A stretch of 5,294 bases of DNA from Pseudomonadota bacterium (GTDB taxonomy: Bacteria > Pseudomonadota > Alphaproteobacteria > Rhizobiales > Xanthobacteraceae), in assembly GCA_023432845.1 (NCBI GenBank), contig JAEZEY010000443.1, positions 1-5,294 of the forward strand, written 5' to 3'. How positions within the stretch are numbered: position 1 is the stretch's first letter; each line of letters starts with the position of its first letter. Below the pieces are notes generated by a model. That model did not search any database. It was not told the origin of the DNA and saw only the letters and a list, made by a program, of their open reading frames with translations. Of this stretch, positions 1 to 5,294 are shown piece by piece. Position numbers and translations under genes: made by a program.

Positions 1-1116
1 TGCCCGCAGACGGTCTGGACCGATCTCTTCTTTGCCGTCGAAAGGCTGATCGAAGGCGACCGTCGCGAGCGCCTCAGGAAGGCTGCTGCGAAGAGTCTAA
101 CGCTGGAACGCGTCGTCGAGCTGATGATGAAGCACTCCATCTGGCTGCTGATCGCCTGGTGGACCGGCGGCGCATGGGTCCTGTATTTCAGCGACGCTCC
201 GACGCTGGTGAAGGAACTCGTCACCTTCCAGGCGCCGATGATCGCCTATGTCTGGATCGGCATCCTCACCGTGACGACCTACACGCTCGGTGGCTGGATG
301 CGCGAGCAGGTCTGCCTCTATATGTGCCCGTGGCCGCGCATCCAGGCGGCGCTGACCGACGAATATGCGTTGAACGTCACCTACCGCTACGACCGCGGCG
401 AGCCGCGCATGTCGGCCAAGAAGGCCGAGCAACTCAAGGCCAAGGGTGAGCGCGTCGGCGATTGCGTCGACTGCCTGCAATGCGTTCATGTCTGCCCGAC
501 CGGCATCGACATCCGCCAAGGCTCACAGCTCGGCTGCATCCGGTGCGGCCTGTGCATCGACGCCTGCGACAACATCATGGCCAAGCTCGGCCGTCCGACG
601 CGTCTCATCGCCTACGACACCGACCTCAACATCAAGGCGCGTCAGGAGGGCAAGCCCTCGGTGTACAGGCTGATCCGCTGGCGCACGTCGCTCTACGCCG
701 CGATCATCGCCATCGCCGGCGGCGTCATGCTCTACAGCCTCGCGACCCGCGGCTCGGAAGGCATCAGCGTCATCCACGACCGCAATCCGATGTTCGTGCG
801 GCTGTCGGACGGCAGCTTGCGTAACGGCTACACCATCCGCATCGTCAACAAGCAGCTCAAGTCGCGCGACTTTATCGTCGCCGTCGAGGGTCTGCCGTCG
901 ACGCTGGTCGACTATGTCGGCCTGCCGCCGCGCGCCGACGGCCGCCAGCTCGTGTCGGTCGGCCCCGACCAGACCAAGGAAGTGCGCGTGTTGGTCACCG
1001 ACTACAGCGAGACGCCGCCGGCGGCCTCGACCTCCATTCTGTTCAGCCTGATCGACATCGATTCCGGCGCCGTGGCGCAGGTGCGCGATCACTTCTTCGG
1101 TCCCGAGAGGAAATAA
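1..1116 (+). CDS. ccoG: cbb3 oxidase accessory protein CcoG/FixG (5' partial)
   Basis: Membrane iron-sulfur protein for cbb3 oxidase biogenesis; family work implicates it in reducing Cu(II) to Cu(I) for the CuB site. The frame is open from base 1, giving 371 residues. The family is usually about 480-520 residues, so roughly the first 100 and the start codon lie left of the window; the ATG at 124 is internal. The visible part begins with the family signature CPQTVWTDLF. Membrane segments lie near residues 44-62, 76-98 and 231-248. A CX3CP motif (C105, C109) sits in the second. Two 4Fe-4S ferredoxin motifs follow: C155/C158/C161/C165-P and C179/C182/C185/C189. Residues from about 250 to the end match the periplasmic Ig-like FixG C-terminal domain. 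The stop is one base before ccoH, so the two are almost certainly cotranscribed. No frameshift or missing ligand is seen. Identification is very secure. Confidence 0.96.
   Translation, partial: CPQTVWTDLFFAVERLIEGDRRERLRKAAAKSLTLERVVELMMKHSIWLLIAWWTGGAWVLYFSDAPTLVKELVTFQAPMIAYVWIGILTVTTYTLGGWMREQVCLYMCPWPRIQAALTDEYALNVTYRYDRGEPRMSAKKAEQLKAKGERVGDCVDCLQCVHVCPTGIDIRQGSQLGCIRCGLCIDACDNIMAKLGRPTRLIAYDTDLNIKARQEGKPSVYRLIRWRTSLYAAIIAIAGGVMLYSLATRGSEGISVIHDRNPMFVRLSDGSLRNGYTIRIVNKQLKSRDFIVAVEGLPSTLVDYVGLPPRADGRQLVSVGPDQTKEVRVLVTDYSETPPAASTSILFSLIDIDSGAVAQVRDHFFGPERK
1106..1111 (+). promoter_or_regulatory. Ribosome binding site of ccoH
   Basis: AGAGGA lies 6 nt before the ATG at 1118, inside the last codons of ccoG. 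It supports that start and translation of ccoH from the ccoG transcript. Confidence 0.6.
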
Positions 1117-1117
1117 C

Positions 1118-1618
1118 ATGGCTCATTCGCAGCAAAAGCGGCCTCGTGAAGTGACGGGCCGGACCGTCCTCTTCTCCCTGGTCGGCTTCTTTGCCTTGGT
1201 CATCGGCGTCAACGCCGTCATGGTGAAGGCGGCGACCTCGACCTTCGGCGGGGTGCGGACTTCGAGCTCGTACAAGGCCGGCCTCCAGTTCAAGCAGGAG
1301 ATCGCCGCCGCCGAGCAGCAGTCGGCGCGCAACTGGCGGGTGGACGGCAAGCTCGTTCACGACAAGGCCGGCGAGGCCATTCTCGACATCGCGGTGCGCG
1401 ATGCTAAAGGCGAGCCGGTCACGGGCCTTGTCGCGGTGGCGCATCTCGAACATCCGGCCGACGCCCGGCGCGATCACGATGTGCCCCTCAGCCTCATCGG
1501 CGCCGGGCAGTTTCACGGCGTGACCACCGCGCCGGCCGGTCAGTGGGAACTGATCATCGACCTCGAGCGCGATGGCGAGCGTATGTTCCGCTCGCGCAGC
1601 CGCGTGACGTTGAAGTGA
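1118..1618 (+). CDS. ccoH: cbb3 oxidase assembly protein CcoH/FixH
   Basis: Small membrane-anchored protein needed for cbb3 oxidase assembly; in characterised systems CcoH contacts the oxidase and the other assembly factors. It has 166 residues, normal for the family. A basic cytoplasmic N-terminus (residues 1-15) is followed by one transmembrane helix at about 16-37 (VLFSLVGFFALVIGVNAVMV) and a periplasmic domain. FixH-type features are the SSYKAGLQF segment just after the helix, the NWRVDG segment near residue 72, and a beta-rich C-terminal half (GEPVTGL, GQWELIIDLERDG) typical of the FixH fold. The start is set by a good Shine-Dalgarno and by the 1-nt gap after the ccoG stop. Position between ccoG and ccoI confirms the call. 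There are no enzymatic motifs, as expected. Confidence 0.94.
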   Translation: MAHSQQKRPREVTGRTVLFSLVGFFALVIGVNAVMVKAATSTFGGVRTSSSYKAGLQFKQEIAAAEQQSARNWRVDGKLVHDKAGEAILDIAVRDAKGEPVTGLVAVAHLEHPADARRDHDVPLSLIGAGQFHGVTTAPAGQWELIIDLERDGERMFRSRSRVTLK

Positions 1619-1620
1619 GT

Positions 1621-1636
1621 GAAGCCCGAAGGCTTT
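1621..1636 (+). other. Short hairpin in the ccoH-ccoI gap
   Basis: GAAGCC and GGCTTT flank the tetraloop CGAA (five Watson-Crick pairs at 1622-1626/1631-1635 plus one G-T pair). It starts just after the ccoH stop and has no T-run, so it is not a convincing terminator. It could be an RNA processing or stability element, or chance. Confidence 0.3.
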
Positions 1637-1664
1637 CTGCGATCGCGCGACACATGAGAATGCA

Positions 1665-3956
1665 ATGACCGCCACCGAAACCTTCGACGTTTCGCCTTAC
1701 GTCAAGCCGGAAGCCGACGGCACCCACGGCATGGATGTAGCCGTGGAGGGTATCACATGCGGCGCATGCATCGCGCGCATTGAGCACGCGGTGAAGAGCC
1801 TGCCTGGCGTTACCGAGGCGCGGGTCAATTACACCAACCGGCGTCTGCATGTCGCCTGGTCCGATGCGCTCGACGAGCCGGCGCGCATCTTCGATGCTCT
1901 GCGCGCCAATGGCTATCGCGGCCATCCCTTCGTGCCGCTGCGCGCCGAGGAGGAAGAGGCCGCCGAGACGCGCAAGCTGACGCGCTGTCTTGCCGTCGCC
2001 GGCTTCGCGGCGATGAATGTGATGCTGCTGTCGGTGTCGGTGTGGTCGGGCAATGTCACCGACATCACGCCGGAGACGCGCGATTTCTTCCACTGGGCTT
2101 CGGCGCTGATCGCGCTGCCGGCGGCCGCCTATGCAGGGCAGCCCTTCTTCACCAGCGCGTGGCAGGCGCTCCGCGCCGGTACGCTCAACATGAATGTGCC
2201 GATCTCGCTCGGCGTCATTCTCGCGCTCGGCATGTCGGTGGTCGAGACCGCCAACCACGCCGAGCACGCCTACTTCGACTCGGCGCTGATGCTCTTGTTC
2301 TTCCTGCTGGTCGGCCGTGCGCTCGAGCACGCCATGCGCCGCAAGACGCGCGCTACCGCCGGCAACCTCGCTGCGCTGCGGGCCGATACTGCGCATCGCT
2401 TCGACGGCGACGAACTGGTCAATGTGCTGGCGGGGACGCTGCGCGCCGGCGATCGCATCCTGGTCAAGCCCGGCGAGCGCGTGCCGGCCGACGGCGAGGT
2501 CATCAACGGCACCTCCGAGATCGACGAAAGCCTGATCACCGGCGAGACGGCCCGCCGCCCCATCAAGGCCGGCGCCAAGGTCTATGCCGGCAGCCTCAAT
2601 TTCACCGGCACGCTGACGATGCGCGTCACCGCCGCCGGCGGCAATTCGCTGCTCGACGAGATCGAGAAGCTGCTGGACAAGGCCGCCAGCGCCAAGTCGC
2701 GTACGCGGCGGCTCGCCGACGAGGCGGCGCGCATCTATTCGCCGGTGGTGCACGTCACCGCGGCGCTGACCTTCCTCGGCTGGTGGCTCTATGGCCTCTC
2801 GGTTCACGACTCGATCCTCATCGCCATCGCGGTGCTGATCATCACCTGTCCCTGCGCGCTGGCGCTGGCCATTCCCGCGGTGCAGGTCGTCGCGTCCGGC
2901 GCGATGTTCAAACGCGGCATCATTCTCAATGCCGGCGATGCCATTGAGCGCCTGGCCGAAGCCGACACCATCGTGTTCGATAAAACGGGCACGCTGACTT
3001 TGCCCGAGCCGCGCGTCGTCAATGCCGCCGAAGTCGATGCCGACCTCATGCAGGCCGCATCGCGGCTGGCGCAATCGAGCCGGCATCCTTTGGCCATGGC
3101 TTTGGCCAAGGAGGCTATGAGCACCGCGCCGTTCGACGGCGCCGTGGAAGAGCCGGGGCAGGGCGTGCGCGCTGTGGTTGACGGGATGGAGATGCGGCTC
3201 GGCAGTGCCGGCTTCTGCCGGGTTTCTTCGGGGGCGAACGGCGAGGGGGTTTCCAGTATTTATTTCCGCCAGGGCGATCGCACCGCCGCCTTCTCCATCG
3301 CGCAAAGCCTGCGGCCCGATGCGGTCGAAACCGCGCAGGCGCTGCGCGATCTCGGCTTCGATATGCACATTCTCTCGGGCGACCGCAGGGAAGCGGTGGC
3401 GCCGGTGGCCGAAGCGCTCGGCATTCCGCAATGGATGGGCGGTGTCGATCCCGCGGAAAAGATTGCCGTCATCGACGCGCTCAAGCAGCGCGGCCGCCGC
3501 GTGCTGATGGTTGGCGACGGTCTCAACGACGCGCCGTCGCTTGCCGCCGCGCACGTCTCGCTGTCGCCGATCTCGGCCGCTGACGTCACGCAGGCGCATG
3601 CCGACGCGGTGTTTCTCGGCGAGCGGCTGGCGGCTGTGCTCGACGCCATCACGATATCGCGGCGGGCGCGACACCTGATGGTGCAGAACCTGTGGCTCGC
3701 CGCGATCTACAATGCCATCGCCGTGCCGGTCGCCATCGCCGGTCTGGTGACGCCGTTGATCGCGGCGGCGGCGATGTCCGGTTCGTCGCTGCTGGTGACG
3801 CTGAATGCGCTGCGCGCGAATGTTAAGGACGCGGGCGCGGTAGCGGACGCAAACTCCGGTCATTCCCGCGCCGGCGGGAATCCGGCTTCTGGGTCGCCGC
3901 TTCTGCGCGGACCAGCGGAGAATGTCGGGTCGCCTAAGGAAACGAGCGTGACATGA
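1665..3956 (+). CDS. ccoI: Cu(I) P1B-type ATPase CcoI/FixI
   Basis: Inner-membrane ATPase that exports Cu(I) towards the CuB site of the cbb3 catalytic subunit. It has 763 residues. An N-terminal HMA domain carries GITCGAC (C32, C35). Membrane helices lie near 108-127, 142-162, 178-194, 204-217, 361-380, 383-404, 676-694 and 697-714. Catalytic landmarks are TGE in the actuator (E294), the CPC metal site (C395-P-C397), the phosphorylated Asp of DKTGT (D439), the P1B-type HP motif (H474-P475) and GDGLND (617-622). Helix 7 has the conserved N/YN residues and helix 8 MSGSS. ATG 1665 is the first possible start after an in-frame stop at 1620-1622; no strong Shine-Dalgarno is seen. Automatic pipelines may call it a cadmium or generic heavy-metal ATPase; gene context argues for CcoI. 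Oddly, family homology appears to end at NALR (714-717), and residues 718-763 form a low-complexity tail overlapping a palindromic repeat. ATGA overlaps ccoS. Confidence 0.96.
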   Translation: MTATETFDVSPYVKPEADGTHGMDVAVEGITCGACIARIEHAVKSLPGVTEARVNYTNRRLHVAWSDALDEPARIFDALRANGYRGHPFVPLRAEEEEAAETRKLTRCLAVAGFAAMNVMLLSVSVWSGNVTDITPETRDFFHWASALIALPAAAYAGQPFFTSAWQALRAGTLNMNVPISLGVILALGMSVVETANHAEHAYFDSALMLLFFLLVGRALEHAMRRKTRATAGNLAALRADTAHRFDGDELVNVLAGTLRAGDRILVKPGERVPADGEVINGTSEIDESLITGETARRPIKAGAKVYAGSLNFTGTLTMRVTAAGGNSLLDEIEKLLDKAASAKSRTRRLADEAARIYSPVVHVTAALTFLGWWLYGLSVHDSILIAIAVLIITCPCALALAIPAVQVVASGAMFKRGIILNAGDAIERLAEADTIVFDKTGTLTLPEPRVVNAAEVDADLMQAASRLAQSSRHPLAMALAKEAMSTAPFDGAVEEPGQGVRAVVDGMEMRLGSAGFCRVSSGANGEGVSSIYFRQGDRTAAFSIAQSLRPDAVETAQALRDLGFDMHILSGDRREAVAPVAEALGIPQWMGGVDPAEKIAVIDALKQRGRRVLMVGDGLNDAPSLAAAHVSLSPISAADVTQAHADAVFLGERLAAVLDAITISRRARHLMVQNLWLAAIYNAIAVPVAIAGLVTPLIAAAAMSGSSLLVTLNALRANVKDAGAVADANSGHSRAGGNPASGSPLLRGPAENVGSPKETSVT
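3856..3923. repeat. REP-like palindromic repeat inside the 3' end of ccoI
   Basis: The core is a perfect 8-bp stem with a 4-nt loop, ATTCCCGCGCCGGCGGGAAT at 3862-3881. CCGG on both sides (3856-3859 and 3882-3885) could extend it past a 2-nt bulge. A second, degenerate hairpin follows: GTCGCCGC-TTCT-GCGCGGAC at 3892-3911, with 6 of 8 positions pairing. This resembles the widespread proteobacterial intergenic repeat with a core like ATTCCCGC...GCGGGAAT. Here it is read in frame as part of ccoI (about residues 731-753, including SGHSRAGGNPASGSP). Element limits are approximate. Confidence 0.65.
3936..3940 (+). promoter_or_regulatory. Candidate ribosome binding site of ccoS
   Basis: AAGGA lies 12 nt before the ccoS ATG, within the last ccoI codons. 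The spacing is longer than ideal, so translational coupling through the ATGA overlap probably contributes. Confidence 0.35.
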
Positions 3957-4099
3957 ATGTCATCATCTACCTGTTGCCGCTGGCGCTCGGCCTTGGTCTG
4001 CTCGGCCTGTTCGCCTTCCTCTGGTCGCTGCGCAGCGGCCAGTACAACGACATGGAAGGCGCGGCTTATCGCGTATTGTCGGATGACGATGTGGAGTAG
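3953..4099 (+). CDS. ccoS: cbb3 oxidase maturation protein CcoS/FixS
   Basis: Small single-pass membrane protein required for cofactor (haem b and CuB) insertion into the cbb3 catalytic subunit. Reading from ATG 3953 gives 48 residues, typical for the family. It begins MNVIIYLLPLALGLGLLGLF, has one helix at about 3-23, and then the family signature FLWSLRSGQYNDMEGAAYRVL (about residues 22-42) with an acidic end DDDVE. The start overlaps the ccoI stop as ATGA (3953-3956), the usual arrangement of this pair and a sign of translational coupling. The gene is easily missed because of its size. A longer open frame starting at 3957 in the neighbouring frame is spurious. This is the last gene of the ccoGHIS operon. 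Confidence 0.95.
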   Translation: MNVIIYLLPLALGLGLLGLFAFLWSLRSGQYNDMEGAAYRVLSDDDVE

Positions 4100-4104
4100 C
4101 TTCT

Positions 4105-4233
4105 TTATCCCTCCCCCGCAGGGGGAGGGTGGCGAGCGTTAGCGAGCCGGGTGGGGTGAGTTTAATCGTTGAACACCGTTCCCCACCCCCGGCGCTGGCG
4201 CGCCAGACCCTCCCCGCAAGCGGGGAGGGATAA
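4105..4233. repeat. Inverted pair of GC-rich hairpin repeats between convergent genes
   Basis: This fills the gap between ccoS and the convergent cupin gene. The left copy has TTATCCCTCCC (4105-4115), within a perfect 9-bp stem CCCTCCCCC-GCA-GGGGGAGGG (4109-4129), then a spacer and CCGGGTGGGG (4147-4156). The right copy is the mirror image: CCCCACCCCCGG (4181-4192), a 12-bp palindrome CTGGCGCGCCAG (4195-4206), and a perfect 10-bp stem CCCTCCCCGC-AA-GCGGGGAGGG (4208-4229) running into ATAA (4230-4233). About 24 nt separate the copies. The outer ends TTATCCCTCCC and GGGAGGGATAA are exact reverse complements, so the whole block could fold as one cruciform-like structure. The layout resembles REP/REPIN doublets. 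There is no T-run after either hairpin on either strand, so a canonical intrinsic terminator is not supported, though an effect on transcript ends is plausible. Confidence 0.85.
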
Positions 4234-4239
4234 GAAAGT

Positions 4240-4737
4240 TCACTTCTCCAGCATCACCGTCTCGAAATCCGCCGGCAGCACGATCTCCAATAGCTCGCAG
4301 TCGTCCGAATAGCCGAGCACGGTGTGCTTGATCTTCGGCGGCTGGATCCAGCACGCGCCGGCCTCGAAGGTGTGCACGCCTTCACCCTCGAACTCGGTCT
4401 TGTACCAGCCCTTGAGCACGTAGATCATTTGCAGATCGACGTCGTGGAAATGCGGATGCGCAACGTCCTCCGCCTTGAACGGCGGGATGAAGCGGATGAC
4501 ATGCGCCTGCACCATGCCCGAGGTGGCGAGGGCGAGGCCCAGGTCGCGGTATTTGGCATAAGAGCGCAGGCCCTGGTCGAAGTCGGCCTCATTGTGATGG
4601 CTGACGTGAAACTTCTGCTTCGGCTTCTTGGCGCGGGTTTTGGCCGATACGGCGCGGCGCGCATTGGGCTTGGCCGCCTTGCGCGGCTGAGCCAGCTTCG
4701 GCAGCTTTTTCCTTGTTTTGGCGCGCTTTTTGGCCAT
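4240..4737 (-). CDS. Cupin-domain protein with basic N-terminal extension
   Basis: Protein of 165 residues with a single cupin beta-barrel; substrate unknown. Residues 1-43 are strikingly basic (13 Lys and 6 Arg, with many Ala and Pro), like histone-H1-type tails. Residues 44-77 (with GLRSYAKYRDLGLA) look like the N-terminal segment of a small cupin family. The barrel spans about 78-156. Motif 1 reads H96-x-H98-x4-Q103-x6-G110, with Gln where many cupins have Glu. Motif 2 reads G127-x5-P133 ... H138, with Lys where Gly is common. H96, H98 and H138 could bind a metal. The ATG at 4737 is chosen because a strong Shine-Dalgarno (GAGGGAGG) precedes it by 5 nt; an in-frame ATG further upstream (4845) would run deep into the divergent gene. 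It is convergent with ccoS and divergent from the YaiI gene. A metal-dependent enzyme, sensor or binding protein are all possible. Confidence 0.85.
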   Translation of the reverse strand: MAKKRAKTRKKLPKLAQPRKAAKPNARRAVSAKTRAKKPKQKFHVSHHNEADFDQGLRSYAKYRDLGLALATSGMVQAHVIRFIPPFKAEDVAHPHFHDVDLQMIYVLKGWYKTEFEGEGVHTFEAGACWIQPPKIKHTVLGYSDDCELLEIVLPADFETVMLEK

Positions 4738-4742
4738 TGATG

Positions 4743-4750
4743 CCTCCCTC
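4743..4750 (-). promoter_or_regulatory. Strong ribosome binding site of the cupin gene
   Basis: On the minus strand this reads GAGGGAGG, followed by CATCA and the ATG at 4737. It is the best Shine-Dalgarno in the window. It fixes the cupin start and so shows that the basic N-terminal extension is probably translated. Confidence 0.7.
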
Positions 4751-4783
4751 GGCACCCGCAATTGGATCATGACCGCTGATTTC

Positions 4784-5263
4784 ATGGAAGTCCCCGCAAC
4801 GCCCATCATCCGGATTTTCGTCGATGCGGATGCCTGCCCGGTCAAGAACGAGGTGTACCGGGTCGCCGAGCGCTACGGCCTGAAGGTCTTCATCGTCGCC
4901 AACTCCTTCATGAACGTGCCGCGCAGCGACCTGATCGAGCGCGTCATCGTGCCGGAAGGCCCGGACGTCGCCGACGGCTGGATCGCCGAACGGGCGGGCG
5001 CGCATGACATCGTCATTACCGCCGATGTTCCGCTGGCGGCGCGCTGCGTCAAGGGCGGCTCGAGCGTGCTGTCGCCCGCCGGCAAGGCCTTCGACGACGA
5101 CTCGATCGGCATGGCGCTGGCGAGCCGCAACCTGATGGCCGACCTGCGCAGCGCCGGCGCCGTGACGCGCGGCCCGCCGCCTCTGTCGCGGCAGGACGTG
5201 TCGCGGTTTCTCAGTGCGCTCGATCTGGCGGTGGTGCGGGTGAAGCGGAAGACGGGACTGTAG
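4784..5263 (+). CDS. YaiI/YqxD family protein (DUF188)
   Basis: Conserved bacterial protein of unknown function; the fold is related to PIN-like nucleases, but no activity is established. From ATG 4784 it has 159 residues, close to the family's usual ~150-160. The N-terminal strand IRIFVDADACPVKNEVYRVA carries the family hallmark D14-A-D16-A-C18-P. Later family segments are DIVITADVPLAARCVKGG (second acidic strand) and DSIGMALASRNLMADLRSAG, then a C-terminal SRFLSALDLAV helix. The start is uncertain: in-frame ATGs at 4769 (164 residues) and 4718 (181 residues, overlapping the divergent cupin gene by 20 nt) are alternatives, and none has a clear Shine-Dalgarno. I prefer 4784 because relatives start only a few residues before the IRIFVDAD strand. 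The gene is divergent from the cupin gene across a very short gap and appears complete, ending with TAG at 5261-5263. Confidence 0.9.
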   Translation: MEVPATPIIRIFVDADACPVKNEVYRVAERYGLKVFIVANSFMNVPRSDLIERVIVPEGPDVADGWIAERAGAHDIVITADVPLAARCVKGGSSVLSPAGKAFDDDSIGMALASRNLMADLRSAGAVTRGPPPLSRQDVSRFLSALDLAVVRVKRKTGL

Positions 5264-5277
5264 GGGCTCTTGCCTTA

Positions 5278-5294
5278 CCCTCCCCTGGAGGGGG
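5278..5294. repeat. Partial third copy of the GC-rich hairpin repeat (right edge)
   Basis: CCCTCCCCTGGAGGGGG begins 14 nt after the YaiI-family stop and runs off the window. It starts with the same CCCTCCCC arm as the hairpins at 4109 and 4208 and continues into a G-run as their second arm does. It is probably another member of the same repeat family, truncated by the window edge. Confidence 0.5.

Noticed and set aside
523..1119. Minus-strand frame opposite ccoG (198 codons)
   Set aside because: Shadow of ccoG with biased composition and no motif or ribosome binding site of note.
1554..3863. A 769-codon open frame on the minus strand covering all of ccoI
   Set aside because: It is antisense to an unmistakable P1B ATPase. 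Its translation is dominated by Arg, His, Asp, Gln and Gly with no recognisable domain, as expected when a GC-rich gene is read on the opposite strand.
4109..4129. Intrinsic terminator for the cco operon
   Set aside because: The stem is strong, but TGGCGAGCG follows rather than a T-run, and the same hairpin recurs as part of a repeat family.
3957..4142. 61-codon plus-strand frame starting just after ccoI
   Set aside because: It overlaps ccoS in another frame, is rich in Ser and Cys, and runs into the hairpin repeat; ccoS in the 3953 frame explains the region.
4105..4233. CRISPR array or insertion-sequence ends
   Set aside because: Only two inverted copies are present, with no regular direct repeats and spacers, no transposase and no visible target-site duplication.
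4100..4239. FNR/FixK box (TTGAT-N4-ATCAA) for oxygen control
   Set aside because: No such palindrome was found here or in the other gaps; oxygen control of cco genes would normally act upstream of ccoN or ccoG, outside the window.
4324..4740. 138-codon plus-strand frame opposite the cupin gene
   Set aside because: Antisense shadow; the minus-strand frame has a strong Shine-Dalgarno and clear cupin motifs.
4713..4741. Possible promoter for the YaiI-family gene (TTGTTT, 17 nt, ATTGAT)
   Set aside because: Both boxes match the sigma-70 consensus poorly, and such matches are expected by chance.

Overview
The window is GC-rich and tightly packed. Its main content is the cbb3-type cytochrome c oxidase assembly operon ccoGHIS (called fixGHIS in rhizobia), followed by a convergent cupin gene and a divergent YaiI/YqxD-family gene. 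The gene order, the protein sequences and the GC-rich, repeat-bearing gaps suggest an alphaproteobacterium of the Hyphomicrobiales (Bradyrhizobium/Rhodopseudomonas/Pseudolabrys-like). That placement is inference, because the window has no rRNA or other phylogenetic marker.

Layout: (1) 1-1116 +, ccoG, cut at its 5' end by the window edge. (2) 1118-1618 +, ccoH/fixH. (3) 1665-3956 +, ccoI/fixI, a Cu(I) P1B-type ATPase whose last ~46 codons are a non-family tail that appears to be built partly from a palindromic repeat. (4) 3953-4099 +, ccoS/fixS, only 48 codons, overlapping ccoI by ATGA. (5) 4100-4239, a convergent gap filled by two inverted copies of a GC-rich hairpin repeat. (6) 4240-4737 -, a single-domain cupin with a very basic N-terminal extension. 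(7) about 4784-5263 +, a YaiI/YqxD (DUF188) protein. (8) 5264-5294, the beginning of what looks like a third copy of the hairpin repeat, cut by the right edge.

How the genes work together: CcoG is a membrane iron-sulfur protein implicated in reducing Cu(II) to Cu(I). CcoI moves Cu(I) across the inner membrane for the CuB centre. CcoH is a membrane-anchored assembly partner, and CcoS is needed for cofactor insertion into the catalytic subunit. The structural genes ccoNOQP are normally just upstream and would lie left of the window. Tight spacing (1 nt G-H, 46 nt H-I, 4-nt overlap I-S) supports one transcript. The cupin and YaiI genes have no evident link to the oxidase.

I found no RNA gene, transposase, CRISPR array or clearly new system. 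The most notable points are the repeat-derived tail of CcoI, the inverted pair of hairpin repeats between convergent genes, and the histone-like basic extension on the cupin protein.
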